Shown: piece after piece, positions 9,063 to 21,694 of the stretch
Layout: every line of letters begins with the position of its first letter
Numbering within the stretch: position 1 is the stretch's first letter
Assembly (NCBI GenBank): GCA_017591395.1
Contig: WEDG01003408.1
Span: forward strand, 1 to 64,000
Direction of reading: 5' to 3'
Source of the DNA: Schistocephalus solidus
Taxonomy: Eukaryota; Platyhelminthes; Cestoda; Diphyllobothriidea; Diphyllobothriidae
DNA length: 64,000 nucleotides
The notes under the pieces: generated by a model
What the model was told of the DNA's origin: nothing
Database searches by the model: none
What the model saw: only the letters and a program-made list of their open reading frames with translations
Made by a program: the position numbers and the translations under genes

Positions 9063-9119
9063 AGAAGGAAGGACACTAACCGTCTGGTTGTGGCTCATGT
9101 GACGGAACCCGGAAATACC

Positions 9120-9565
9120 TTAAAGTTTTTTTGAGGCTGAAACTCTCGCAAGGGCTGACAACCGCGTGAGCCGTGAGCTACTTGAGTCATGAATCTTTGA
9201 CCCGCAGTCGATTAATAAGCGCAATAAGCTTGCGGTTCCATATTCTCTGTTGCGATTTTGTGTGGGCAAAATTGCTAGCCACGTGGGGAGGATGCGGGTA
9301 GCAAGCGGTCCAGGTGACAGCGAGCCAAATGGCCGAGTATTTGGTAGGCCAGTAATCGGCTACGGTGATGGAATAACGGCTATTACCGACTCCGATGTTG
9401 ACAAAAAAGCAATCATTGCATTAACTACGAACCCCATCGATGAACGCAAGTACTGCTATGTGGCATGTAGTCAACTGGTAACCACCACCTATAAATACTG
9501 CGCAAATTGGGCCAATCAGCACCACGTTCCAGTGGTCGCCTCTTCTTCCTCTTCTTCTTCTTCTG
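9120..9565 (+). pseudogene. PLE lineage A C-terminal coding remnant and 3' end
   Basis: Translated plus-strand sequence resembles the C-terminus of the lineage A protein: an EAE-like stretch, then DNRVSRELLES and QSIN-K-N (the segment after the GIY-YIG motif), interrupted by stops. It continues to a CTATAAATACTGCGC box and CCAGTGG(T)CGCC, followed by a CTT-rich run (9540-9562). The hammerhead region is deleted. Confidence 0.7.
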
Positions 9566-12130
9566 GAACCCGCCTGTTCGCTTCTATCGGCAAAATCAAA
9601 TGGTTTATACTTCTCAAGTTGAGCCACCTAGAGGATCTTCCTCATGCCAAACTGTCCACATGAAGACAGTCGTGGTTTAAGTAGCTGTGAAGTTTCCTTT
9701 TTAAATCGTCATGCTGAGAGCGGTGTTCCTCCGTTTTAACTATTCCCAATGAAATCTTTTCTCTGGCGTTTCAATCAGTGCCATATAGAAGTACACCTGG
9801 TGCTCATGTGGAAGCGGTAAACCCTCCTGAATTTTACCTGTCGCTGTAGAATACAATTTTACAGTCATGCGAAAACAGTTTCTGTCAGGAGTTTTTGCAA
9901 TCTTGTCATCGAGGTCGCCTAGCCGTGAGAGCAACCGATGCGTCTTCACTGCCTATAACTGCCAGTCAGTGGTTTGCAGCTAAATGTAGCTCTCAAGGTG
10001 AGGCAGTAAGCGGTATTGCGCAGTACTGGAGGGCTGGCTGGAATGTGATTTTAGGTCTGGGGCAGAGCAGCACGAGTAAAGTTCCTCTCACCCTCTCTCC
10101 CCGCCATGCTACATGACGATGGTGAGGAGCTATCGCAGGCAAGGTTTAGTGTGGGGCGCAGTTTAGTTGATTGCTTCTACGGACTTCAAAAATTAAATGC
10201 TAAAACACTTCAGAGAGAGACACAAACACTTCATACGAAATCTGGGCTGTTTTAGGAAGTTCTTTTAATGATTTTACTGAACGCTGTCTACGAATTTTTT
10301 TAATAAAAAAGTAAGATGAGAGGAATGTGCACAGCGTCGTCTCGATTATCCAATTCTGCTTCCAAAAAGCACAGTTTAGTATTTTAGTGCTTCCGAAACC
10401 AAGGCAAGCCTATGGATCAAATTTTTCAGTCGAAACGTGCTCAGGGTCGATCCGAAGGAAAATATGAATATTTTAGCAGGAAATCTACCAACCTCGATGT
10501 GTCTAAGAGCAAGTTATTCACATTCTGTCTGTAAATACTCAGCATTATATTTACCATAATCCCAGTACGGGCATCAGCTAGAAGGCTAGATGCGTACTTC
10601 ACCAATTTTGTGCCACCACATGACGCATCTGTGAGGAGTTCGGCTGACCAGTGGGTCCTTAAACGCTCAACATGTGTTTTCTTGTATATATTCCATTTTT
10701 TGATGTTAAGCGGGATACGTGTTTGGTTTTATAAGTATCAAAAGATGGGCGTGTTAGGCACATCTAAATTTCAGACAGAATTAGTACGGGAAGTACGGGG
10801 TGAAACATGGGGGATTTTGGTGTAGTTAAAATTCTGTTTTAAAAATTCGCAAGCAATTACATAACGACGAGGAATCACTATTCGAGGAATTTTACCAAAA
10901 AAATGAGGTAGACCTCATGGTCATTTACGGCTTATTTGGACTTTTTACCCCAAAGGTTGCCTGAATTCCTGTCCGGGGTTGCATGGATGGATCCCAAGAA
11001 CCCGCTGTATTGCTTTGGTCAGCGGACAACAAACCAAGGACCAACTCTCATATGTCATCCTACATTCAGGATACCTTGGCAACTGATATTCCTCTGTTTA
11101 CTGAGAATACTAGTATTTAGGACATGGGTCGGGTGTTTCACACAAATACTCTGGATTCAACTGATGGGGGCAACCCCAGGCCTTCGGCTGAGGAATGCTT
11201 GATTGATAGCGCCAACTGGGCTGAATAGCTCACCACACAGGTGTTACACAGAAGCCCAGACATGTGTGTCGCCAGATAGAAACCTCCGCATGCGGCCACG
11301 GCAAGGCGTCTAGCTCATCAATGTCTATCCCAGCATTCACTTTGTGCTTTCTCGTGTGTACTCCAATTTTTAGTGGTCATCTTTTAAATCCCTTCAGAAA
11401 TACATGTGCTTACTTGGAGTATTTACCTCGTAAAAAATACATATGGGGCTCAGTTATTCAGCTGAGGATGATGAAATAAGACTCAAATGCTCATATCAAC
11501 TTTCGGATCCATCTTGTTCTCTGAGAAGCTGAAAAGTTGATGGACAAACATGTCAAAACTGGTCACTCTAGACTTCCCTTAGTTTTTAGGCAATGTTTGC
11601 CTATTACTGGCATTTAGTAGTCTTCTCAGGGCTTATAGCAACATATTCCTCTGTCAAAATCAACTTACTGTATATAAGCAATTGTTTTCGATGATATAAA
11701 ATATGCATGTCAGAGCGATTCCTATGCTCTCGCTTATATACTTAATATTGAAGGAAATTGATTGGCTAACAAAAAGAAAAGGATTCAATCCAGGATTTGT
11801 TTGGTGGTCTAGACGAAGTGTCTACGTGCTGGGGCTAAACTTAATAGAAAAGCTAAATATATCCATTAATTCTCTTATTGAAAACCTGTTTGCCATTAGA
11901 GCAAGATCCAATAGTGGCTCTGCTATCAATTGCTTTTTGACATGGAATCTTTCTTTTATCTTCCCAAGCAGAAGTTGTTGATTTTAAATTTGACCTTCTT
12001 GACTTGACTGTGACTTTATGTCAATCAAGGAGGAAAGATGTCTTATGAAAGTTAATGGCGGTAAGAGAGAAGCACCCCCGTACTACAAGTGATCTCACGC
12101 TAAATTCCAAGGGGTGGCAATTCCTATGTC
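9566..12130. other. unassigned sequence
   Basis: No recognisable gene, exon or repeat. Open frames of 70-90 codons (10610-10825, 10936-11202, 11703-11981) show no conserved motif. Confidence 0.45.
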
Positions 12131-12235
12131 CTAACTTTAACCCTGATGCCAATCCTGACCCTAACCATAACTCAAACGTTAAACTTCTTGATCATAATCC
12201 TAACGCTAAGCCTAACCCTGACCATAACCCTAACT
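12131..12235. repeat. degenerate telomere-like CCCTAA tract
   Basis: CCTAAC/CCCTAA-related hexamers are interspersed with variants (CCTGAC, CATAAC). The distal part belongs to the inverted-repeat arm that begins at about 12189. Confidence 0.7.
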
Positions 12236-12791
12236 GCCATTTAAATTTAACCCAAAACCATTTGGAGTACGGTGGAACTGATAGCTGTGCCCTGGTAAGC
12301 ACTTGTGATGAGTGTTAAGTTGCCATTTTTGTTCTACCGGGAGATTCTTTGAAAGTAAAAAAAGTACTTATAATCTTCCTGTAGACCCACATCGAATTCA
12401 GCCGAGCTGAAAACAGAAGACGGAATGTGAGCGACCAGTTTTAGCATGCAAGTATTCCTCTTTCCAGAAGAGAGTGAAATGTAAAGCGGAGAGTGCATGC
12501 ACCCTTCAAACGGCAAACCGATGAGTTTTACAGGAAAGAAGAATAAACGCCAATCCTTTCGCATCAAAATACAGACTAACTGATGAAAAAATATGCTGTA
12601 TCAGCAATGTTGGACAGCTAAGTCAAAATAAATTAATTGTATAACAACGAAAATGCAACAGTTTACGTGAAGTACACCAACCGGTAAAGCGGAAAGGGGA
12701 AGATGCAAGCGTGAAGGTGAGATACCATTTTTCGACCTACAGGTTGTCCGAACAGCACCATTTCAATTGAAAACGAGCTTAAACTGCAGCC
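12189..12791 (-). repeat. 600-bp inverted repeat, left arm
   Basis: Reverse complement of 16984-17592 with scattered substitutions. The arms share a long stretch read in translation as GCMHSPLYISLSSGKRN and FSSAEFDVGLQEDYKYFF, but no known domain. Either two copies of one unclassified repeat lie in opposite orientation, or these are the ends of one composite element. Confidence 0.9.
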
Positions 12792-13499
12792 TACTACTTG
12801 AATCTCTGAAAACGGATTATTGTTTATCAGTTTAGAAACCACTCATTCCCTGCGTTACATTTGCCACACATACGGGGCAAAAGCAGCTGGATTTATTTGT
12901 CCACTTGTCTAAGCTATAACTGCCAAAATTTCTCTTAGAAGGAGTGGGTACGGCCTTGGGTATATATCAGGCTATTAGGTATCGAACACACTCTCTTTAA
13001 GGAAGTTGTACTTTGACACAAGGGCAAGGTATCTTGTATGCAAATTTTCCACAGCTGTTTGTTTAATAATTCATTTAAGTTTTGAGCCACCTATGTGAGG
13101 ATACACAGTACGTTTTTTTGTTTAAATTTTGTCCCACTCAGATAGGTGCGAAGTATAGAAGCAAGGCGTTCAGTTATATGCTTGTCACCCTAGACTGACA
13201 AATTGCGCACTATGAAAAAATCGAGTTAATGTACGAATGACGTGTACTTGGAGGAGACATTTTAAATGTCAATTGGAAAAGGTGAAGGCAACGGAACACG
13301 CCGCTAATACCATGCCATTTCGAGCTCCCCTCTTCAGCTACGAACGGTCATTATATATGTATTAGTTGCGAAAATTCTCATTTGGCGAGCATACGTTAGC
13401 TTTCGAAAAATTCTCATCAGAACTTTGTTTTTATATCACTGTGTGTCTTAGTCAAATATGTGTTTAAGTCGATGAAATCGCACGGTTGTCGGGGTGGGG
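12792..13499. other. unassigned sequence inside the inverted repeat
   Basis: Nothing recognised between the left arm and the PLE remnant. Confidence 0.5.
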
Positions 13500-15440
13500 G
13501 CAGTGAAGGGGAGACGAAACAAAATTGCAGTCCATCTTCTGATCATCTTCAGAGGGATAGCGGCCGCTGAGACAGGTAATTAGATGCTGGCAGCTGAATT
13601 AGTGGCTTTCGGCCTTGGTACTTGCGGTGCCCGTATAACGTTCTTTTGGGCGCACAGGGACGGTTTACGTAACCTGATTGCAGATGCTTCTGTCGTAGCC
13701 AGCAGAATAGCTCGAGGGGAACTTGTAACTCATCCGGAAGGCTTCTCTGGCATCCACTTGATGATCCTTATCTACCTTGCGCGTGAGAATAGAGCTGTTG
13801 ATGGTCTTTATTTAACCCTTTCCTAACCATTCTGTAAGGTATTCTCTTATCCTTTTGGAGAAATCTCGGCTCATGTTACCAAGATATTCTGTCCCACAGG
13901 AGCAGTTAAAGGAATAGATGCACATAGAGGTGATCGGGTGGTAGTTGGTCATTGCCATCTCCGTATAGGAGAGGAGTAGTCGAGAAGAGTAGATGGGCAT
14001 CAGCTGCTGAAAAGGTGTTTGATACAGCTTGACTTGGGCGGTTTCTGAAGAGTTCATTTGCTGCGTCAGCTTAATGTGGGACCTTGATGAAAAGTCTTTT
14101 CCTGCCTACCATTAGCACCGGGGATTTGGTGGTCTTTCAGCCATGTCGGTGACACTAAATTGATCTGGGTATCCGTTCTGTCGAATAATGCTTTCTACAA
14201 CCTTAAGCTCTTCTATAATGGCATCGGCCGAGGAGATCCTTTTCGACATCTGTGTCAAAAATACGCATTAAATTACGCTTAAAGTAAAGGATTACAAAAT
14301 TTCCAGAATTGGTATACTGCCCGGACCAAGTCTTCTTACGACAGACACTACGCCGAATACTTCCGTCAGACCTTCTACTCAGAAGCAGCGCCAGAAAAGG
14401 GAGCGATCCGAGCTGTTCATGTTCCAGTGTAAATTGGATTGAACGTGCACCTGTGGATGGTATCCACTAAAGCCGAAAGAGCAGTTTTCTCAGATTCAAC
14501 CGCGAATATATCCTCCATGTAGCGCCCGAAATTTTTCAGTCGTTTTATTTGATGAGAAAGCTGTAAAGCCTCCAACTCGCCCCTGAATATGTTTGCTAGG
14601 AGCGAGCCTATAGCTACTTTGCCCAATTGTCTGTACAGGTTGCTGTCAAATAGAAAATGCACGTGCAAGGTACATCTTCGAAACAATTCCTTGCGCGCTT
14701 TCACTGGTATTCCTATATCCTGCGGATTAGAGGCAATGAAATCACAGACGAAGTTAACTGTTTCTGTGACCGGCATGTTTGTAAAAAGAGACGGGATATC
14801 CAGTGAAAAAATACCATGCCATTCAGATAAAGGTCTTTCACGCTGTCAACGAATTCAAATGTATCTTGGTTACTATGTGAATTGCGAATTTGTTAATTTT
14901 TGGTTGGCCGTATAGTCTATGTATATGCGTACCAATGGAGTGGAGACGCTCTAGATCATGGTCACTTATGAAACCCTCCGTGTAAAGTCTTTTCCATCAT
15001 AAATTTAGTTATGTTTCAACCTCCTCCGCACGATCCTTCTCCCTTTCTTCCTTTCTCCACTTTTTCCCTTTCCGACAGAATTGATTGCATTTGCATAATA
15101 TAATCTGTTCTGTCCATTAAAGCAATACCAGTTCCCTTATCTGGCTTCTTCATGAGGATATCTTTGCTTTGCCAGAGATGTTGTAATTTCTCCATGTGTG
15201 ATTTTAGTAACCAGCCTCAACATTTCTAGTCAAGTATCGATGATATAAATCTCGAGATGCCCTCTTCAGGCGCAAACGATTATTACATATATAGAATGTG
15301 ATTTGAGCTGGGCTTGGGAAGTTGGTCATGGGAAAGTGCATGAAATTACTTCCTCTGTTGATCCCCTTCACCCCCACAATGACAATGTGAGATGAATCCC
15401 GTATTCCAACTGCTCGCGCCGTCCTACTCAACCTTTCGAG
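13500..15440 (-). pseudogene. degenerate Penelope-like element, lineage C
   Basis: Minus-strand order matches a PLE. Near 15190-15110 the N-terminal region reads LWQSKDILMKKPDKGTGIAL. Reverse transcriptase follows at 14776-14417, with CTLHVHFLFDSNLYRQL and GRYMEDIFAVE, where the catalytic YxDD has become YMED. At 14057-13812 there is a GIY-YIG-like domain (MCIYSFNCSCG, then EYLG). Several frameshifts and stops separate the blocks. Divergence from lineages A and B indicates a separate family. The catalytic Asp change and broken frames make it non-functional. Confidence 0.8.
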
Positions 15441-15624
15441 TACGCAGGAGACGCCCAGTCATTGTTCCAAGTAGAAGCTTGTTCTCTGTCATTTGATTGG
15501 ATAGGGACAAGTGCCCAGGTTTTTCGTGATTTTCTTCAATCTGCTCTCTGCAATCACCGTGGTATGTGTTTATTCGGCCGGTTTATTAGGTGACTTTGTG
15601 TTCGTGTAACGTGTTTGCATCCAA

Positions 15625-16650
15625 AACTATCGGGTTGTCCCATGCATTCGAGCGGTTTACAATTATTCAAAATTTTATAGTGTTTAGTTTTGTGTGCATA
15701 TTTATATTATTTTACTCATCTCGCCAAGGGCTTTCAGATTTTATTGATGCCTTTTAATTTGAATTATTATTCGATTAGTTACAGCTCAAAGAAGATGGTA
15801 TGTCAGTTCAAAAATGAACATTTCCGACATACTCTTTTATTAGAGTTTACTAAAGGAGTAAAAGCAGCGGAAGCCGCCAAAAAATGTGTGGTATTTAGGA
15901 TGAAGATTCTATTGCTGAACAAACAGACTGGAAATGTTCTGCCCTTTTCAAAGAAGGCGATTTCGGTAAGACGCACACTTGACGTTCTGGATGGAAGTCA
16001 CGCTTCGATAAGTATCGTCTCAATGCCTTATTCTATACAGATCCCTGGTAATCAGTTTGGCAATTTACCAATGCGATTAGATGCGGCAGTCAAAAAAAAT
16101 ATGGACATCTACAGTCGGTGGAAAGAGTCCAAAAGCTTGGTTCCTCGGTTCCGTAAACTTTGAGTAACAGCCACAAGATTAAGCATGAAAATGTTTTGGG
16201 TCACTACTGGCCCGAAATCACCTCGTTCGTCAGCAACATAAAGAATATTTGAAGGTTATTATTACTGGTGATAAAAAACGGTGACTGTACGTGGACCCGA
16301 AGCAAATGAAAGTATTACTAAACTCCAACAAGCAAATAAGCAAGCGTTTTGCTGTTTTTAGCTCGAAATAAATGGCTTGCTTTGACTTCGAATGTGTCGT
16401 CAGCATTAAGAAATTAGTTGATTTCCTCCGCATCACACGGCCTGCTCCAGGCTAAAAAATGTTGGCCTGCCCAGTCGTTCTCTAAAGAAAAAAAAATCAC
16501 ATTAGCATCTCCTCAACACGCTTTGCGTGTTCCCTGTCAATACAAAAATGACCTCCGGAGTCAACTGGAGAACAATTCATTTCACTACCCGCCTTTTTTT
16601 CACTTCAACCTTTTGCTTTTCGAAAATGAGAACGTCAAGTTTGGCGCACT
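15625..16650 (+). pseudogene. degenerate mariner-type DNA transposon
   Basis: A stretch near 15627-15658 (ATCGGGTTGTCCCATGCATT) resembles a mariner terminal inverted repeat. Downstream, HFRHTLLLEFTKGVKAAEAA (about 15825-15884) matches the N-terminal helix-turn-helix of mariner transposases. A later segment reads LVPRFRKLS and, after frame changes, IITGDKK...LYVDPKQMK, the region of the first catalytic aspartate. The middle is rearranged, and frameshifts and stops abolish function. A 3' terminal repeat was not identified. Confidence 0.7.
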
Positions 16651-16983
16651 TTAATATCTGAAAGGCTTGACCCCAGGGCAAACCGACGAAAATAAGAGCA
16701 ATGACAACAGACAATCCAGCCTTAGCAACGCATACAAAATTTTTGATTGAACGGTTGAAGCCCCATCGACTTAGCGACAATATTTTTCTGGAGTGAGAAG
16801 ATGCTAGGCGACTCAGAGTGACTGGAATAGACATCCCGACGACCCCCGTGATAGCCGACAGATAAGGGGGTTGTAACTAAACTGCCCATGGCCAGTGCAC
16901 TCGGATGAAACTTCAGCTCTCCAGGGGCCTTTACAATAGTGGGCTGCTGATGACGAATCTACCATAAACGCCACTGCAGTTTC

Positions 16984-17592
16984 GGCTGCAGTTTAAGCTC
17001 GTTATCAATTGGAATGGTGTTGTTCGGACAACCTGTAGGACGAAAAATGGTATCTCACCTTCACGCTTGCATCTTCCCCTTTCCGCTTTACCTGTTGGTG
17101 TACTTCACGTAAACTGTTGCATTTTCGTTGTTATATAATTAATTTCTTTTGACTTAGCTGTCCAACATTGCTGATACAGCATATTTTCTTTCATCAGTTA
17201 ATCTGTATTTTGATGTGAAATGATTGGCATTTATTCTTCTTTCCTGTAAAACTCATCGGTTTGCCGTTTGAAGGGTGCATGCACTCTCCGCTTTACATTT
17301 CACTCTCTTCTGGAAAGAGGAATTCTTGCATGCTAAAACTGGTCGATCACATTCCATCTTCTGTTTTCAGTTCAGCTGAATTCGATGTGGGTCTACAGGA
17401 AGATTATAAGTACTTTTTTTATTTTTCAAAGCATCTCCCGGTAGAACAAAAGTGGCAACTCCACACTCATCACAAGTGCTTACCAGGGCACAGCTATCAG
17501 TTCCACCGTACTCCAAATGGTTTTGGGTTAAATTTAAATGGCAGTTAGGGTTATGGTGAGGGTTAGGCTTAGCGTTAGGATTATGATTAAGA
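16984..17592 (+). repeat. 600-bp inverted repeat, right arm
   Basis: Inverted partner of 12189-12791. Outer ends differ at once: GGCTGCAGTTTAAGCTCG marks the inner boundary and a telomere-like GGGTTAGG tract the outer one. It is followed directly by a family R fragment. Confidence 0.9.
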
Positions 17593-17599
17593 TAATTGA

Positions 17600-17740
17600 T
17601 TAAGAAGAAGCCACAGCAGGCTGACTTTCAGACCACCAGCTAGCTACTCCACGCACACACACTGCGAACTGACTGTGAGGTCTGAGTGTAATTGTCAGTT
17701 GGCAACCTTCCACGCCACAGTGCATAGCGCACCGAGAATA
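17600..17740 (+). repeat. family R fragment
   Basis: Shares the stretch GAAG(A)AGCCA...CAGCCTGACT...CAGCTACTCC with copies near 28.5 and 32.0-32.4 kb. The family is dispersed and of unknown class. Confidence 0.65.
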
Positions 17741-17817
17741 GAAACAGCAGCATCTCCTCGTCCCCCTGTAAACGGCTGGACTTACACAAAATCTCAGGAA
17801 GGGTACGTATTACCGTG

Positions 17818-17905
17818 CCTTAGCCTTAATCCAAACTCAAACTTTGGCAATAACCCTAAAATGAATTCAAATCCTAACCCTAGATTTAACCCTAGTCCCA
17901 ACAGT
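17818..17905. repeat. degenerate telomere-like CCCTAA tract
   Basis: Repeated AACCCTA and TCCTAACCC blocks with variants. Confidence 0.6.
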
Positions 17906-19835
17906 GAAACTGACCTTAATTCGCTAGAAAGTAGAGCAAGGTCCCGGAGGAAGATTTGCTTATTTCTATGCTTTACAACAGGTTGGCAAAAGGTTGTTGC
18001 TATCAAGCCTATGCGATTGCCTAAATAAACGATTTTTGAATGCATTATTACCTTCTAGTATAAGAGGATAAAGCTCCCTTATAGGAGAAAAGTGGTTTGA
18101 TTAGCGAAGGGATTATGCATCGAACGGTTGGAGAACAATCAGAAAATGTGTCGGAGTACGAAGCTGTTGGATAGAAGCACGCTGTACCAGTGACTTCGCA
18201 ACTGCCAACTAACGCTTTTGCTTATTTATATCACAGGTTGCCCACTACCCCGTTGAGGAATTAAATTGGAGATAAATATTCAACTGCCAGTACTTGTGGG
18301 ACATTTTTTGCAGTTGCAGTACTGCAAAGTGCGGGTTTGCCCGTTCGGAGTCTGCATACGCGTTGACAGCGTCTGCAGCAGTGGCCCTAAATTGTCTCAG
18401 TCTCCAGAGCCTGGCTTAGGCAGCTAGCCCCGCTGATTGCCCTGTTCCCATCATTCTGCATGTTTTGTACTTTTAAGCCTAAAGTGCCATGCCAGTCTTC
18501 AGTGCCCTGCTAATGGCAGGGTGGATCACGGCACAAGACAGTGGAGGACAGAACAGGGCGGAGCGTTCCTCAAATCCCCTGGTGAGTCAGCAAAATATAC
18601 CTGTAAATACTCCCACGCGTGCGTGGCGTTCAGATATTTTTAATTCGATTGCTGGAAGGAGCCAGATGCAACTTTTTCCCTCCTTCACTGTCAGGCTGGA
18701 GTTCTTTTGGATTGCTAAGCTCCAGGACCACTTTCTCTGGATACTGCAGATCGTAGACAACAATGAATAGATCCATGGCCTATGCGCTTTGATGAATGCT
18801 GGGAAGGTCGATCGTGCCTTATGAGTATCATCAGCCAATGATGCCCAAGCTCTACGTGCCATGGGATGATGGCAACGAGTGTTTCTGTTTTTGCTGTTAA
18901 CAGTTCTAACTTACCGTTAACTATACGAAAGTGCCCCAATATATTGCAGAAATGCCAATTTTTCTCAAGAAACTGTGACAAATAGATCGTGCCATTCCCA
19001 TGCGTTTGACCAGCGGTTTACTGGCCGGATCCTCTACATGTCTGAACTCCAATATGCATTTGCATCTGAATGCATTCCATGGCCTTTGAACTGAAATCAC
19101 CCAAACGACTGGCTGAGGAAGGGAACAAGTCCAAGATAGCTGATTTGCCATTCCGTCTTTGTAAGTTCTGTGCTTCGTTACAGATTGCCGAGGGGCACAC
19201 AAACGATGCCACATATTCCCAGTCGACTTTTGAATGTATTGTAGCAGTGTCTTCCTTTAACTCGACGGGAAGCAGTGAGGATGGAAATATTTAAAATATG
19301 TCCCTCAGCAGAATGTAATTTCGATCTTCAATACGTTTGCTTGGAGTTGAATAAACACTGAAAGTAGTATGGCAACGATATGGTTTGTAGCCCCAATCAT
19401 AGAAGGAGAAGCGGGGAAATCTGCAAAACGGCGATTGGGATAAAAGGAGTTTTATGAGCGGGGCTAAAGGATACGGTGGACAGCATCTTCCACGGAATGC
19501 CAAAAATTGTGTTCATATCATAACCTTGTTTAAACTTAACCAAAGCATCAGTGAAGTACTAAAATACATGTACTAAGAACAGCACAGATGCAGAACATCT
19601 AATAAAGTGACATACAAAAATGAAAACCAAGCAGAGATAATTAGAAAATCCTTCATAGAAACCGAATATTCTATTTATTAGTCAGAAAAGGAGCCCTTTT
19701 GCGTGCCTTTGTGAGCAGACCATGTTCAACCCTTGCCACATGGAAATACTGGCATCGGGGCCTTAGTAGTCAGAATAGGAATCCTTATGCGCGTTTCCCT
19801 GAGCTGATCTCAACTCCTAAAGATAAGCTTAGTAA
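17906..19835. other. unassigned sequence
   Basis: No recognised gene. The minus strand between 19212 and 18720 has nearly open, moderately coding-like frames (for example 19018-19212), but I find no domain or consistent exon structure. Confidence 0.4.
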
Positions 19836-19925
19836 AAAAACCTCAACCTTAGCTCTTTAAGCTAACCTTAAAACCCTAACCTTTTACCTCAACCTTAAAA
19901 CCCCAAAATTTTAAAAACTCGAACA
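19836..19925. repeat. degenerate telomere-like CCTTAA/CCCTAA tract
   Basis: Runs of CTAACCTTAAAACCC and variants. Confidence 0.6.
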
Positions 19926-20427
19926 CTAAAGTAAACTTTTGATACCAGCGTTACAACTGTGCTAATGTTAACGAACTATACTTACCTAAATAACTAGAGG
20001 CGTTTTCCAACGACGACAACTACGTGCGCCACATACTACAACGTCCACAGTATTTGCCACCGGGATTCACGTACCCTATAAGGTTAGAAAAGTAGCTCAT
20101 ACGCAGAAACGGTCAATTTATCCGTCTGAGCTTTCGGCCGCGTTCAGGACTCTGCGGCCAGAAATAAGGTAAGAGTACCAAAATGTGAGGTTTTTACAAG
20201 AAAAAATATCCAAATAACAACAAATATTGTGGTCTAGACATTATTACGCAGGTCAAATCGATACGTGCATTGACCTTTTTACCAGAGCTATTAGGTTTGA
20301 TCAGCTCGAGATATACCTTGTCTTCTGCTTGAGGAATTATCTTGCCGGTGCCGAGTTGTCTACTCGGAGTCTGACCATTTTTTGCAATCCGGTCACAGTA
20401 TTGCACGGCACTTTCATCTTCGCCTAC

Positions 20428-20512
20428 GGAAGCCCTAGTGTTCACCGGTTTGGCCCACATGATTACCGAACAAGTTAAAAATGTGATACGATAAGTGACA
20501 CCAGAATACTCA
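20428..20512 (+). repeat. dispersed 85-bp segment shared with 22855-22942
   Basis: From GGAAGCCCTAGTGTTCACCG through TGATACGATAA and ACACCAGAATACTCAT it is nearly identical to the later copy, where it separates two tandem segments. Confidence 0.85.
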
Positions 20513-21694
20513 TCGGGGCTTTATCACCGTTCAGTTATCATGCCGCATTTGTTCATAACAGCCATGCCACGGTATACAATTGCAAGCACTAGTCTCGACA
20601 CAATCCATTAGCAATCTTCAAAACATTCTTAACAGACAGGTTTGGCATGCCGTATCTTCACGTGCTATTACGGATGTGTTCTAGGGGGACGTTCACGGAA
20701 GTACCAAATGGATATGACTTGGCAAAAAATAAAAATACAGATCATAACCTAACCAAGGAAGGGTCATGAACTTCGAACAAAACCCTGGCCACGGCATCCA
20801 CTATCAACTAAGCCTGCTATGACACACCACTGCTGACCCGGTTCCGTAAAAGGGGATAAGAAGTGGGACGCCACTTGGGAGGATAGTTTATTTTGTACTG
20901 AACTATCGCAGAAGGGGTTGGAGAAAGTTGGCGGCCGGATGAGGGCACGTCCCGCCACCGCGTCTGCGATGCCCCAAAGTGTCAGAGCATCCAAAGTCAT
21001 CTCAGGACATCCAGCGAGGTCATGTGTGAGTCAGCCTTGCATATGATTGGCCGATGTGGACAGCCAGGATTGTCGAGGGTCAGACAGCGACTGGTGCATT
21101 TAGGCGCGAGAGGTTTATCGTTCAATGCGGGCACGGCGTTGGGTCAGTACAGGTGAACAGATGCATTATTCTCCAACCTTACGGTGTCCATTCGACACCG
21201 TCGATAGCCGCTGTAACCAAAGGCATCCTTTAGGTTTGTAATAACTACCCTGATATTAATGGTCTCCGTTGTTCACTGCCGGAGCGATTCATACCCGAAT
21301 TTGTTGGCCATGCAACTCATCAGTTGTTGACGTTTCTTTAAATTTGCTGCCGACAGTGTGTTTCCGGTTGGTGTGGGGGGGTGAGTTTCTTCCTTCATAT
21401 GACAACATGGGCCGAATTCGGAAGCCAGTCGTAAAATAAGACCTCATCATAAAATTGAATGCTTTTCTACAAGGGATTTTCGGGATTAATATACTCCTGA
21501 GAAAATAAAAATCGTTCTCTTTTAAGTTTTCGACGTAAAAATCGCTTCGGAATGCTCATTCAAAGTGTAAAAGCTGCTGTTAAGGTGACCACCCAAACAC
21601 CTTTGTGCTGACTGAAAGGACCCAATGCTAGCTTTATAGTGCCATTTCTAAAACTAAGTACTAAAATGGGTAGCCCTCTCCAAAACGCATCTCT
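20513..21694. other. unassigned sequence
   Basis: No gene or known repeat recognised. Confidence 0.45.

Noticed and set aside
13500..13560. Hammerhead in the PLE lineage C tail (CTGAAGATGATCAG region)
   Set aside because: Only one box-like sequence is seen; no GAAA box or stem II in register.
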